Shown here piece after piece: positions 33,110-41,960 of a stretch of DNA of 47,363 nucleotides. Location of the stretch: contig NZ_JBALOX010000052.1 in the NCBI RefSeq assembly GCF_036965165.1, forward strand, positions 1-47,363. The letters are read 5' to 3'. The stretch comes from Ferdinandcohnia sp036965165 (GTDB lineage: Bacteria > Bacillota > Bacilli > Bacillales > Bacillaceae_L). Positions within the stretch are counted from its first letter, which is position 1. The number at the start of each line of letters is the position of its first letter. The position numbers and the translations under genes are program-made. The notes below the pieces were generated by a model. That model was not told the DNA's origin and made no database searches. It worked only from the letters and a program-made list of their open reading frames with translations.

Positions 33110-34657
33110 ATGAAGCAACAGATTGAGTGTATTGGCAGGAAAATAAAAAATTTAAGTTATGACAGATATGAAGGCATGTTGGCACAAAGTGAAGATGAAA
33201 ATTTTCATATAAAAAATTTGGATTTCCCAAGTGCTTCTGATGAAAATTTATTCCTATATATTGGGGAATACGTAATTAATGAGAACGAAGAAATAAAAGC
33301 TAAAATAGTGGCCTATGTGGAAGTCCTAGGTCTTACATTAATTAAATCTAAAGCTTCCTTGGATGAATCTATTCATTTTATTTATCTGACAAGAAGTTCA
33401 ATTATGGAAGTTCTCGAACAAGAATTAATGCAGCAGACTATTTCCACCCACTGCTTTTTTGAGGTCATGAAGCGGATTGAAAATTCGTACGAACTAATCG
33501 TTAAAACGTTATGTACGATCTACAATGATGAATGGTCATTTATCAAACTTGCGTTAGATGAGTCGAAAGAGGATTTGAAAATGACTCTAAAAGAGCTGGC
33601 AGATTTACAGAGAGTCCTAAATGAAGCTACTATTTTTGCAGTGACAGATCGTGAGGATCGAATATTATATGCAAACGATCATTTTTGTAATTTATATAAA
33701 TACACAAGAGAAGAATTAATCGGGAAAAAACACGATATTTGCTCGTCTAACTTCCATCCTCCTTCATTTTTCGGTGAAATATGGAACACAATCCAAGCTG
33801 GAGAGGTATGGAAAGGAGAAATACTTAATCAAGCAAAGGATGGAACTAAATATTGGCTAGATACAATTATCATTCCGTTTGTCGATTCAAATGGAGAACG
33901 ATATAAGCATATCTCCATTCAATATGATATTACGGAGAATAGGAATACGGAAGAAGCTTTACGTAAAACAGAGAAGCTTGCGATGATTGGGGAATTGGCA
34001 TCTGGAATCGCACACGAGATTCGAAATCCGTTAACCACAATTCGGGGATTTGTACAGTTATTGAATGAACGAGGAGTAGAAGGACAATATGTAAACACCA
34101 TTCTTGATGAAATTGATCGCATCAATTTCATTGTGAGTGAATTCATGGTTTTTGCCAAGCCACATCAGATTTACTTTAGTAACTGCAATCTAAACTGTAT
34201 TTTAAGAAGTGTCATTAAATTTCTTGAGCCAGAAGCCATTTTAAAAAATATTAATATTAACATCCATTTTCCCAATGAAGAAATCGTGATTCTTGGGGAA
34301 AAAAATCAGTTAAAACAGGTATTTTTAAATCTAATGAAAAATTCCATTGAGGCTATGCCAAATGGGGGTAATATAGATCTTGAAATTGAGATGACACCTC
34401 AAACGATATCAATCAAGTTAAAGGACGACGGTCTAGGAATGAACGCAGACCAGTTGAAAAAACTTGGAGAGCCCTTTTTTACAACGAAACAGGATGGGAA
34501 TGGTTTGGGACTGATGGTGAGCTATAAAATCATCCAAAACCATAAAGGCACTATTGAGGTTAACAGTCATTTGAATGAAGGTACTACCTTTTTGATTACA
34601 TTTAAAAATCCCGCAAATGGTATGGTCAGAGCTTCCAAACAAGAAGCCCACCGATAA
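33110..34657 (+). CDS. Soluble PAS-domain sensor histidine kinase
   Basis: A 515-residue cytosolic kinase without membrane segments. An N-terminal all-helical region (residues 1-150) of unknown family is followed by a PAS domain near 165-285 (FAVTDREDRILYANDHFC through KYWLDTIIIPFVDSNGERYKHISIQYDIT). The HisKA domain carries phospho-acceptor H302 in IAHEIRNPLTTIRGFVQLL. The ATPase domain has the N-box LKQVFLNLMKNSIEAMP, the G1-box DDGLGMN and the G2-box GNGLGLMVSYKII. ATG 33110 follows GTGAGGGA. No response regulator is adjacent. Orphan soluble PAS kinases of this kind in Bacillus often feed the Spo0 phosphorelay, an inference here. Confidence 0.88.
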   Translation: MKQQIECIGRKIKNLSYDRYEGMLAQSEDENFHIKNLDFPSASDENLFLYIGEYVINENEEIKAKIVAYVEVLGLTLIKSKASLDESIHFIYLTRSSIMEVLEQELMQQTISTHCFFEVMKRIENSYELIVKTLCTIYNDEWSFIKLALDESKEDLKMTLKELADLQRVLNEATIFAVTDREDRILYANDHFCNLYKYTREELIGKKHDICSSNFHPPSFFGEIWNTIQAGEVWKGEILNQAKDGTKYWLDTIIIPFVDSNGERYKHISIQYDITENRNTEEALRKTEKLAMIGELASGIAHEIRNPLTTIRGFVQLLNERGVEGQYVNTILDEIDRINFIVSEFMVFAKPHQIYFSNCNLNCILRSVIKFLEPEAILKNININIHFPNEEIVILGEKNQLKQVFLNLMKNSIEAMPNGGNIDLEIEMTPQTISIKLKDDGLGMNADQLKKLGEPFFTTKQDGNGLGLMVSYKIIQNHKGTIEVNSHLNEGTTFLITFKNPANGMVRASKQEAHR

Positions 34658-34761
34658 TGAGAGAGACCTCTCCCTTCGTCCTAAACAGAAATGTTTACTG
34701 AACCATCTAAAATGTTTAAACTAGGAAAGTTAGCATTTTGTATTATGGATGGTGTTAGTTG

Positions 34762-35649
34762 ATGTTAAAAGCGTATTCTTGGCTAACTTTTTGTGTAGTG
34801 GTATGGGGGAGTAATTTTATATTTGGAAAAATCTTAGTTTTGGATTTTTCACCAGCCATGCTGACGATGTTAAGGCTATTGTTTATTGTAACTTTTTTAA
34901 TCGGATTAACCTTACTCAAAAAACAGTTTAAACCACTAAATAAATCAGATTATCTTTCCGTTTTTGTTCTAGGAGTAATTGGTGTATATATCAACCAATG
35001 GTCCTTTTTTAAAGGATTGCAAACAGCTGATCCTACAACATCTGCGTTAATTTTAGCAACAACTCCAATTATTACGAGTATTTTAGCAGCTATATTTTTA
35101 AAAGAAAGATTAACGATACGCATGTTAATCGGGTCGATTGTGGCTATCATAGGCATTTACTTTGTTGTAACAAAAGGAACATTTACATCCATACATTTAG
35201 ATAAGGGCTTGTTATGGATTGTGGTAACAATGGTCACATTTGCGATTATGATTATAATGACAAGGCTTTTGTCTAGCAGAGTAGATCCAATTAGCATTAC
35301 GTTATATTCAAATATTGTGGGCCTTATTATGGCAATTCCATTTGCTTTTTTACTCGACTCTCCCTTACAAGTAAGTTCCGACTTTTCTGATTGGGCTTTG
35401 TTGATTGGTACCGCCATCGTAGTTCACGGCATGGCTAATTTGATTTGGAATCAAAATATTCGATTTGTCGATGCCTCAAAGGCTTCCGTATTATCAAATT
35501 TGGAACCCTTTGTTGCTATGATAATGGGATTACTATTATTATCAAAACCGATTACTGGTGCAGAAATGGTAGGATCCCTTTTTATAGTAGGAGGAGTCAT
35601 CTTATCTACGTATCAAAGGAAATCATCAGCAACATCCCAAGTGCCTTGA
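34762..35649 (+). CDS. EamA/DMT-family permease
   Basis: A 295-residue membrane protein with ten helices in two EamA repeats. It opens with WLTFCVVVWGSNFIFGKILVLDFSPAMLTMLRLL and the second repeat covers about residues 150-285. Members export amino acids or other metabolites; the substrate is not known. ATG 34762 follows GGATGGTG. The very strong terminator at 35696 closes the unit. Confidence 0.88.
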   Translation: MLKAYSWLTFCVVVWGSNFIFGKILVLDFSPAMLTMLRLLFIVTFLIGLTLLKKQFKPLNKSDYLSVFVLGVIGVYINQWSFFKGLQTADPTTSALILATTPIITSILAAIFLKERLTIRMLIGSIVAIIGIYFVVTKGTFTSIHLDKGLLWIVVTMVTFAIMIIMTRLLSSRVDPISITLYSNIVGLIMAIPFAFLLDSPLQVSSDFSDWALLIGTAIVVHGMANLIWNQNIRFVDASKASVLSNLEPFVAMIMGLLLLSKPITGAEMVGSLFIVGGVILSTYQRKSSATSQVP

Positions 35650-35695
35650 GGAATGATATTTACGAAAAAGGGCTGTCCGATAAGTCCTAAAAAAT

Positions 35696-35741
35696 AAGGC
35701 AAGGGAGAAAAACGAGTCGTTTTTTCTCCCTTGCCTTTTTT
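35696..35741. terminator. Strong terminator
   Basis: AAGGCAAGGGAGAAAAAC (35696-35713) pairs with the right arm at 35719-35737, followed by a T-run. The stem is about 18 bp. The preceding GGGCTGTCCGATAAGTCC (35671-35688) resembles ends of Bacillus insertion sequences. Confidence 0.85.
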
Positions 35742-36508
35742 GTTATGCGATTTTTCTCTGAAATCGTTGCTCTTTCTCATCTCTAACTGCATAACATAAT
35801 TCTCTTCGCTACCTTATCAGCATCCACAATCGCCACTTTAGGCATTGGAAGAGAATATTTGGCGAGTTTCTCCATGTGAAATAAAACAATGTGTGTCCGT
35901 TTCACTTCATAATCCTTTAAATATAAACAAACAATTCCAATGTGCATACTGTAATTTATATCTAATGCAAAATCTTAGATAGTATTTAAAAAGTATAATT
36001 AAAACTTGATATATCGTTCTTATTAGTCCATTTCACCTAAAAGTAGAGCATGAAATCCCAAATTACTATTAAAAAGGAACTAGTTCAGGAATAAGAGAAG
36101 GGACTATAGAAATAGCGATAAAACAAAGATTAAAAATATATTGAATTGTCTAAAATCGGTAAGTATAATAGGATTTACATTCAGTATTTATTACTTCAAA
36201 CAGTAATAAAACTACATTCGCTATCATTATAATTTTGGAGTAGTTGACACTCAGTCTTTCGGAAATGAAATTCATTAGTTGCACAGTTATTATATTTTTC
36301 TGGGGCGGTGATAACCTTTCTATTATTGTTTCTCGAATAGGTTCTAAGTAACTTTTGAATCCCTGGTGTCAAAGAAAGCAGTACAGGAATTCTAATTGTG
36401 GTTTTATTAACTTCTTTCATTTTTGGGTTACAAAAAGAATTAAAAGTTCAATAGCAATCATCATTCCATTCATGAGTGACATCATTAATAAAATATGGGG
36501 GGTTCACC
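35742..36508. other. Long intergenic region with probable gene remnants
   Basis: About 770 bases before the symporter gene. A minus-strand frame is open from about 35980 down to the stop at 35783. It reads NYSMHIGIVCLYLKDYEV and, further on, HMEKLAKYSLPMPKVAIVDA; I do not recognise it and it has no clear ribosome binding site. A second minus-strand frame (36196-36420) also lacks one. These look like remnants rather than genes. No RNA gene or riboswitch was recognised. Confidence 0.4.
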
Positions 36509-37981
36509 ATGCTCGATCAAATTGTTAATACAATCGTTAATTGGCTATGGAGTCCAATTCTGGTTGGATTTATTGTTTTTTGCGGTATTTATTTTAGTTT
36601 TCGTACAAGATTTTTACAGATTCGACACATCAAAGAAATGGCAAGACTAATCATTTCTGGAAAGGGATCTGATGCAGGGGTTTCTTCATTCCAAGCGTTA
36701 GCAATGTCTTTATCAGGTCGTATCGGTGTAGGGAATATTGCAGGAACAGCAACAGGTATTGCTTTTGGAGGACCAGGTGCCGTCTTTTGGATGTGGGTTA
36801 TTACCTTCATTGGTGCAACCTCAGCCTTCGTTGAGTCCACGCTTGCTCAAATCTATAAGGAAAAGCAAGATGGTGAGTACCGAGGGGGGCCAGCATTCTA
36901 CATAGAAAAAGGACTTGGTTGGAAATGGTTTGCCGTCATTTTCGCAGTTGCAACATTACTTGCGATGTCATTTTTGATGCCAGGCATACAGGCAAATGCG
37001 ATTGCTGATGGAATGCATAATGCGTTTGGGATTGACAAATCAATTACAGGTTTAATTGTTGTCGCACTTGTTGGATTTACGATATTTGGTGGAGTTAAGC
37101 GTATTGCGAGAGTTGCAGAGCTCGTTGTTCCTTTTATGGCGGCTGGATATCTATTAATTGCATTAGCAATTATTGTAGTGAACTTTGGAAAAATCCCAGA
37201 AGTATTTTCACTCATTTTTACAAGCGCTTTCGGAGCAGAAGAATTATTTGGTGGAATTCTTGGTTCAGCGGTTATGTGGGGAGTAAAACGTGGTCTTTAT
37301 GCGAACGAAGCTGGTCAGGGTACTGGAGCTCACCCTGCAGCGGCAGCTGAAGTTTCTCATCCAGCTAAGCAAGGTCTCGTACAGGCATTTTCGATTTATT
37401 TAGACGTATTCTTAGTTGTTACATCAACTGCAATGATGATTCTATTTACAAATCAATATAATGTAATAAATGAAAAAACAAAAGAATTCATAAAAGAAGG
37501 TCTTCCAGGGGTAGAACCAGGTGCTGGTTATACTCAAGCAGCGGTAGATACCCTTCTCCCGGGGTTCGGCTCAGGATTTGTAGCTATTGCATTATTCCTC
37601 TTTGCCTTCACAACCATTTATGCCTATTACTATATTGCTGAGACAAACTTAGCTTATCTAGTACGGGGCAAATTCAAAGGTATAGCATTTCTTTTGTTAA
37701 AACTCGTTCTTCTTGGTGCCATTTTCTATGGATCTATAAAAACTGCAACAACAGCATGGGCAATGGGAGATATTGGACTTGGAATCATGGTGTGGCTGAA
37801 CTTAATTGCGATTTTACTGCTATTCAAGCCAGCAAATATTGCCTTGAAGGACTACGAAGAACAGCTTAAACAAGGAAAAGACCCAGTATTTAACTCATCA
37901 AAATATGGAATAAAAAATGCAGACTTTTGGAAAGATGGTTACCAAAAGTCAAGTGAAGATAAGAAAAAAGAGATATCATAA
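36509..37981 (+). CDS. AGCS-family sodium:alanine/glycine symporter
   Basis: A 490-residue membrane protein with about 11 helices of the alanine-or-glycine:cation symporter family, which imports small amino acids with Na+. Family segments include SFQALAMSLSGRIGVGNIAGTATGIAFGGPGAVFWMW near residue 60, the region after EYRGGPAFYIEKGLG, and GLYANEAGQGTGAHPAAAAEVSHPAKQG near 265-290. ATG 36509 follows GGGGGGTT; the frame extends back to 36476 without a better site. It forms a single-gene unit closed by the terminator at 37994. Confidence 0.93.
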   Translation: MLDQIVNTIVNWLWSPILVGFIVFCGIYFSFRTRFLQIRHIKEMARLIISGKGSDAGVSSFQALAMSLSGRIGVGNIAGTATGIAFGGPGAVFWMWVITFIGATSAFVESTLAQIYKEKQDGEYRGGPAFYIEKGLGWKWFAVIFAVATLLAMSFLMPGIQANAIADGMHNAFGIDKSITGLIVVALVGFTIFGGVKRIARVAELVVPFMAAGYLLIALAIIVVNFGKIPEVFSLIFTSAFGAEELFGGILGSAVMWGVKRGLYANEAGQGTGAHPAAAAEVSHPAKQGLVQAFSIYLDVFLVVTSTAMMILFTNQYNVINEKTKEFIKEGLPGVEPGAGYTQAAVDTLLPGFGSGFVAIALFLFAFTTIYAYYYIAETNLAYLVRGKFKGIAFLLLKLVLLGAIFYGSIKTATTAWAMGDIGLGIMVWLNLIAILLLFKPANIALKDYEEQLKQGKDPVFNSSKYGIKNADFWKDGYQKSSEDKKKEIS

Positions 37982-37993
37982 TCATAACTTATT

Positions 37994-38034
37994 AAAAAAT
38001 CGGCTATTTCTATTTAGGAATTAGCCGATTTTTG
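37994..38034 (+). terminator. Rho-independent terminator after the symporter
   Basis: AAAAAATCGGCTA (37994-38006) pairs with TAGCCGATTTTT (38022-38033). Confidence 0.85.
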
Positions 38035-38040
38035 TGTAAT

Positions 38041-38260
38041 TTATTTAAGATTCGTCCGTAGTTTGTGTTTGGAGTGTTGATTGTGCTTGACTAATGATTG
38101 TTTGAACTTGAGCAGATAGCTAATAATTAAACCTAAGCCAATGATTCCACCATCTAAAACTTTGTTTGGTATTAAACAAGATTGATCCCATTACGATTGT
38201 TATACTACCCACAAGGATTACGACTGCTTTCATAGTGACATTATAGACAACTTTTAACAC
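38041..38260 (-). pseudogene. YitT-family membrane protein, broken N-terminal fragment
   Basis: On the minus strand a GTG at 38260 begins MLKVVYNVTMKAVVILVG, which continues through ITIVMGSILFNTKQS. The match then jumps to another frame, LDGGIIGLGLIISYLLKF, and ends at TAA 38041-38043 after about 20 more residues. The second part matches the LDGG(I/V)xG(I/L)xLI motif of YitT/YqfU proteins, which are normally near 280 residues. A frameshift and loss of most of the gene make it a remnant. GAAGAG lies before the GTG. Confidence 0.5.
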
Positions 38261-38303
38261 CTCTTCATCTGTACTTAGGTATTATTTTCCTCAAATGACA
38301 CAG

Positions 38304-38350
38304 NNNNNNNNNNNNNNNNNNNNNNNNNNNNNNNNNNNNNNNNNNNNNNN
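38304..38350. other. Assembly gap of 47 N, probably false
   Basis: The 15 bases on the left (38289-38303) and on the right (38351-38365) are identical, CCTCAAATGACACAG. This is what two overlapping contig ends joined with a filler gap would look like. Confidence 0.7.
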
Positions 38351-38404
38351 CCTCAAATGACACAGAATAATAAAAGAAATATTTTGTTAAGGAGAGGATT
38401 TCTT

Positions 38405-38935
38405 ATGAAAAAAATCATTATCTTAATTGCCACTTTATGCATTACCACTATCCTAGCCTCATGTAACCAAAACGATGAAACCAATCAGCCTAACGACAAT
38501 AAACCAGTAAATGAAACTGAGAATCAAGTTGAAAACAATCAAGACAAAACTACTCAAGAAGAAGAAAATAACGATGTAGATGAAACTGAACAAAATAAGG
38601 AAAATGATGTAACACCTACTAATGAAGGAAAGGTATATCAAAACAAAATTTTCAATGATGTAAAGGTTTCAGATACGGACAATCAAATCGTCATTACCGG
38701 GAAAGCACAGGTTTTTGAAGGTGTTTTTGACTATGCCCTTTACGATGGCGAGGAAAAGCTACTGGAAGACCATTATCAAACAATAGGCGCTCCTTCTTGG
38801 GGTGACTTCAAAATACCAATTGATAAAAATTTATACGCTCAACATAAAAACGATGTAAGACTTGAACTATTCGTTTATTCCGCAAAAGATGGTTCAAAAG
38901 AAGATATTCTTGAAATTCCACTTACAAAGAAATAG
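38405..38935 (+). CDS. Gmad2-domain lipoprotein
   Basis: A 176-residue lipoprotein. The signal ends in TILASC, with the modified Cys at 19. A 55-residue Asn/Glu/Asp-rich linker follows. The C-terminal domain (about 80-175) has IVITGKAQVFEGVFDYALYDGEEKLLEDHYQT and GAPSWGDFKIPI, the pattern of Gmad2, the immunoglobulin-like domain found beside GerM-type spore germination domains. ATG 38405 follows AAGGAGAGG. It probably sits on the outer face of a membrane. Its place just before the spoVA-type operon fits a spore role, but a terminator separates them. Confidence 0.75.
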   Translation: MKKIIILIATLCITTILASCNQNDETNQPNDNKPVNETENQVENNQDKTTQEEENNDVDETEQNKENDVTPTNEGKVYQNKIFNDVKVSDTDNQIVITGKAQVFEGVFDYALYDGEEKLLEDHYQTIGAPSWGDFKIPIDKNLYAQHKNDVRLELFVYSAKDGSKEDILEIPLTKK

Positions 38936-38951
38936 TACAAACCCTTAAAGT

Positions 38952-38994
38952 AGACCCAAGTCCTAGAAATCACTTGGGTCTTTTTTTTTTTTTT
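38952..38994 (+). terminator. Rho-independent terminator after the Gmad2 lipoprotein
   Basis: AGACCCAAGT (38952-38961) pairs with ACTTGGGTCT (38972-38981), followed by 14 T. The run leads straight into the second gap, so the poly-T length is uncertain. Confidence 0.85.
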
Positions 38995-39036
38995 NNNNNN
39001 NNNNNNNNNNNNNNNNNNNNNNNNNNNNNNNNNNNN
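38995..39036. other. Assembly gap of 42 N
   Basis: The gap lies between a poly-T terminator and the DUF1657 gene. The promoter of the spoVA-type operon, expected to be sigma-G dependent, would be within or next to it and cannot be read. Confidence 0.9.
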
Positions 39037-39081
39037 TCCTATGGTTGTTTGGAAAAACTCAAAACAGGTGGAGGGAAAGCA

Positions 39082-39288
39082 ATGACAGTTAAAGGTCAGG
39101 TTAAACAAACAATAGCAGGTTTAAAAAGTGCACAAGCAAGCCTTGAACAATTTGCACTTCAAACTCAAAATCAACAAGCCAAACAAATGTATCAAACTGC
39201 TTCACAACAAACACAAATGATCGTGGATAGTCTTAACCCACGTCTGCAAGAATTGGATTCGGAAGAACCACAATATCAACAAGAATAA
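39082..39288 (+). CDS. DUF1657 protein, first gene of the spoVA2mob-like operon
   Basis: A 68-residue helical protein: MTVKGQVKQTIAGLKSAQAS, then LEQFALQTQNQQAKQMY and a hydrophilic end. This is the DUF1657 pattern (VKxxxxxLKxxQAxLExFALxTxxxxAKxxY). ATG 39082 follows GGTGGAGGG. The family is found next to spoVA-type genes in heat-resistant Bacillus spores. The biochemical role is unknown. A related protein is encoded at 41731 and a third related segment ends the YetF-like protein. Confidence 0.85.
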   Translation: MTVKGQVKQTIAGLKSAQASLEQFALQTQNQQAKQMYQTASQQTQMIVDSLNPRLQELDSEEPQYQQE

Positions 39289-39387
39289 ATAAACCCGAAA
39301 AAAATCAAGGAACAATTGAAATTCAAGGTTGGTTACAATACCAACCTTTTTCTCCAGTTTTTACGTTCCATGGAGGGGATTGAAGAG

Positions 39388-39855
39388 ATGAAAAGAAAAA
39401 AGGTTTTCTTTCGATGTAGTATTTTTTTATTTGTAATTTTAGGGTTATTAGTTGGCTGCAAGGAAAATATGGATTCTGTCAAAAATCAAAGCACATCGAT
39501 TACGAAAATAAGTGCAAAAAAGTCAATCAATCAAACAACCGCAAATCAAGCTAAGGAGCTATTAATTAAAAGGGATGACGTCACCGGTGTTCGTGGAGTT
39601 AATACGAATAAAGAACTCCTAATTGCAATCACGGTCCACCAAATGGATAGATTTCAGCTGAAGACGATTGAAAAGAGTGTGAAAGAGGAGCTAACAAAGG
39701 AATATCCAGACTACAAGATTCAAGTATCAACCGATCAAAAAATGTTTCTGGAATTAGATATTTTGGAGAGAAAGCTCGAGAAAGGGGAGACTGGGGAAAA
39801 AGAGCTAAAAAAAGAAATAGGGAATATTAAAAGTCTAATGAAAGAGGAAGCATAA
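39388..39855 (+). CDS. YhcN/YlaJ-family sporulation lipoprotein
   Basis: A 155-residue lipoprotein. The signal has the hydrophobic core SIFLFVILGLL and the lipobox LLVGC, Cys at about 24. The body has the YhcN/YlaJ pattern TANQAKELLIKRDDVTGVRGVNTNKELLIAITVHQMDRFQLKTIEKSVKEEL and a charged helical end. ATG 39388 lies 11 bases after GGAGGGG. In spoVA2mob operons a yhcN-like gene occupies this second position. It is likely attached to a spore membrane. Confidence 0.82.
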   Translation: MKRKKVFFRCSIFLFVILGLLVGCKENMDSVKNQSTSITKISAKKSINQTTANQAKELLIKRDDVTGVRGVNTNKELLIAITVHQMDRFQLKTIEKSVKEELTKEYPDYKIQVSTDQKMFLELDILERKLEKGETGEKELKKEIGNIKSLMKEEA

Positions 39856-39872
39856 GTTAGTGAGGGTAGCCT

Positions 39873-40352
39873 ATGTCAAATAAAAAAAAGAAAAAATTAA
39901 CCCCTGTTCAACAAGAATATCAAGCCTTTCAAGATCAACGAGAGACAAAAAGACCCATATTTAAAAATTGTATGAAAGCATTTCTAACAGGTGGCATCAT
40001 ATGCTTGATTGGACAGGCGATTCAGACCTTTTACATATACTTTTTCGATTTTACAGACCAAACAGCCGGAAATCCAACAGTAGCTACCTTAATTTTCATT
40101 TCCATGTTATTTACAGGATTTGGAGTTTACGACAGAATTGCACAATTTGGAGGAGCCGGTTCCGCCGTTCCTGTTACAGGGTTTGGAAATGCTGTTATCT
40201 CCGCAGCGATTGAACATCGTACAGAGGGTTTTGTACTAGGTGTTGGTGGTAATATGTTTAAACTGGCAGGTTCTGTTATTCTTTTTGGCGTTTTTTCAGC
40301 CTTTGTGATCGCCACCATTAAAACCATTTTAATCACGTGGGGGGGACTGTAA
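39873..40352 (+). CDS. spoVAC: Stage V sporulation protein AC
   Basis: A 159-residue membrane protein with about four helices. The conserved segment LFTGFGVYDRIAQFGGAGSAVPVTGFGNAVISAAIEHRTEGFVLGVGGNMFKLAGSVILFG identifies SpoVAC. In Bacillus the SpoVA channel moves Ca-dipicolinate into the forming spore and out during germination; SpoVAC acts as a mechanosensitive channel. The N-terminus is Lys-rich. Its TAA stop overlaps the ATG of spoVAD by one base, showing tight coupling. Confidence 0.93.
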   Translation: MSNKKKKKLTPVQQEYQAFQDQRETKRPIFKNCMKAFLTGGIICLIGQAIQTFYIYFFDFTDQTAGNPTVATLIFISMLFTGFGVYDRIAQFGGAGSAVPVTGFGNAVISAAIEHRTEGFVLGVGGNMFKLAGSVILFGVFSAFVIATIKTILITWGGL

Positions 40353-41371
40353 TGCTGACAGGTCATCGAACATGGATATTCGATAAAAAACCTGTGATTA
40401 TTTCAACAGGAACAGTTGTCGGACCATTTGAAGGGAAAGGTAACCTTGCGCGGGATTTCGACCTGATTCATGGGGAGATTTGGCTAAATCAAGATTCATT
40501 TGAAAAGGCACATCAAATTATGCTAGAGGAAGCTTGTCAAAAGGCAATGGAAAAAGCGAATCTGCAAAAGGATCAGATACAGTTTTTCCTTGGCGGCGAT
40601 TTAATCAACCAAATCACGCCTACAAGCTTTGCAACCAGAACATTAGGTAGCCCTTATCTTGGTTTATTTGGGGCTTGCTCAACTTCAATGGAAGGGTTAG
40701 CCCTTTCCGCCTTTTTAGTGAATTATAATGGTGCAAAATATATTTTAACAGGTGCATCTAGTCATAATGCAGCAGTAGAAAAGCAATTTCGCTATCCAAC
40801 TGAGTATGGTGGCCAAAAACCTCCAACTGCTCAATGGACGGTAACTGGTGCAGGTGTGGCCTTAGTTAGTCCAACGGGCAAAGGCCCACAAGTAACATCA
40901 GCCACCATTGGCAGAATTGTAGATATGGGACTGACTGATCCATTTAATATGGGTGGCGCAATGGCTCCGGCAGCTGTTGATACAATTGAGGCTCATTTAA
41001 AAGAACGAAACGTCGATCCCTCTTATTATGATTTGATTGTAACAGGGGATCTTGGTCATATCGGTCGAGAGGTATCCCTGGATTTATTCAAAAAACATGG
41101 TACTCCAATTAAGGAAGAAAATTATCAGGATTGTGGTCTACTCATTTATCGAGAGGGGCAGCCTGTCCTTGCGGGTGCTAGTGGTGCAGGGTGTTCTGCT
41201 TCAGTCGTTTACGGACATATTTTAAATCGTATGAAAAAAGGGGAACTAAATCGGGTCCTGGTCGTTGCCACGGGTGCACTGCTTTCTCCCCTGTCGTTTC
41301 AGCAAAAAGAATCGATTCCCTGTATTGCACATGCAGTATCAATCGAAAATGGAGGTGAAGAGCAGGCATGA
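40352..41371 (+). CDS. spoVAD: Stage V sporulation protein AD
   Basis: A 339-residue thiolase-fold protein that binds dipicolinic acid in the SpoVA complex. Family segments include TWIFDKKPVIISTGTVVGPFEGKGNL, GSPYLGLFGACSTSMEGLALSAF, a DLIVTGDLGHIGREVS stretch and ASGAGCSASVVYG. ATG 40352 is preferred to GTG 40337 because it overlaps the spoVAC stop. The gene ends in an ATGA overlap with spoVAE. Confidence 0.94.
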   Translation: MLTGHRTWIFDKKPVIISTGTVVGPFEGKGNLARDFDLIHGEIWLNQDSFEKAHQIMLEEACQKAMEKANLQKDQIQFFLGGDLINQITPTSFATRTLGSPYLGLFGACSTSMEGLALSAFLVNYNGAKYILTGASSHNAAVEKQFRYPTEYGGQKPPTAQWTVTGAGVALVSPTGKGPQVTSATIGRIVDMGLTDPFNMGGAMAPAAVDTIEAHLKERNVDPSYYDLIVTGDLGHIGREVSLDLFKKHGTPIKEENYQDCGLLIYREGQPVLAGASGAGCSASVVYGHILNRMKKGELNRVLVVATGALLSPLSFQQKESIPCIAHAVSIENGGEEQA

Positions 41372-41718
41372 TTTTCTTTTGGGCTTTTGTCATAGGTGGG
41401 CTCATTTGTGTGATTGGGCAAATCATGTTTGATGTATTTAAACTCACACCTGCTCATACATTATGTACATTTGTAGTACTTGGAGCACTGTTGGACGCAT
41501 TCGGTTTATACGAACCGTTCATCGACTTTGCAGGTGCCGGAGCAACTGTTCCAATTACTAGTTTCGGCAATTCCCTTGTACATGGTGCAATGGCAGAGGC
41601 AGAATTACATGGGTTGGTCGGTGTGGTAACCGGAATGTTTGAAGTCACAAGTGCTGGTATATCAGCTGCGATTATTTTCGGGATGATTGGTGCATTATTT
41701 TTTAAACCAAAAGGATAA
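41368..41718 (+). CDS. spoVAE: Stage V sporulation protein AE (AEb type)
   Basis: A 116-residue membrane protein with three or four helices. LGALLDAFGLYEPFIDFAGAGATVPITSFGNSLVHGAMAEAE is the SpoVAE(b) signature. It completes the C-D-E core of the SpoVA channel. No spoVAA, spoVAB or spoVAF lies here, unlike the housekeeping spoVA operon, so this is an accessory operon. Confidence 0.93.
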   Translation: MIFFWAFVIGGLICVIGQIMFDVFKLTPAHTLCTFVVLGALLDAFGLYEPFIDFAGAGATVPITSFGNSLVHGAMAEAELHGLVGVVTGMFEVTSAGISAAIIFGMIGALFFKPKG

Positions 41719-41730
41719 GGAGAATGTAAG

Positions 41731-41937
41731 GTGACAGTCGGCTCCCAAGTGAAACAATGTCTTTCCAGTATAAAAAGTATTGAAGCAAGCTTATCAAGCT
41801 TGGCATTACGCACGCAGGATACGAAAGCGAAGCAAACCTTTCATGAAACCATGATGATCATGGATGAAATAAAAAATGATTTAAAGCAGCGAGTCAGTGA
41901 AATAGAGCGGGAGGAATATCAGTATAAAGGATTTTAA
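41731..41937 (+). CDS. DUF1657 protein, second copy
   Basis: A 68-residue helical protein, VKQCLSSIKSIEASLSSLALRTQDTKAKQTF, with the same spacing as the copy at 39082 but only moderate identity. The start is GTG 41731 with AAGGAG about 9 bases upstream. It lies 12 bases after spoVAE. Confidence 0.85.
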   Translation: MTVGSQVKQCLSSIKSIEASLSSLALRTQDTKAKQTFHETMMIMDEIKNDLKQRVSEIEREEYQYKGF

Positions 41938-41960
41938 ATCAATTGTAAGGAGTTAATCAC

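Noticed and set aside
36196..36420. 74-codon minus-strand frame before the symporter gene
   Set aside because: No ribosome binding site, no recognisable family and no operon context. It may be remnant sequence.
38304..39036. Tn1546-like transposon carrying the spoVA operon
   Set aside because: No transposase, resolvase or terminal inverted repeats were found on either side within the window. Gaps leave a small doubt.
38974..39081. Longer DUF1657 frame running through the N gap
   Set aside because: It depends on unread bases. ATG 39082 with GGTGGAGGG is the natural start.
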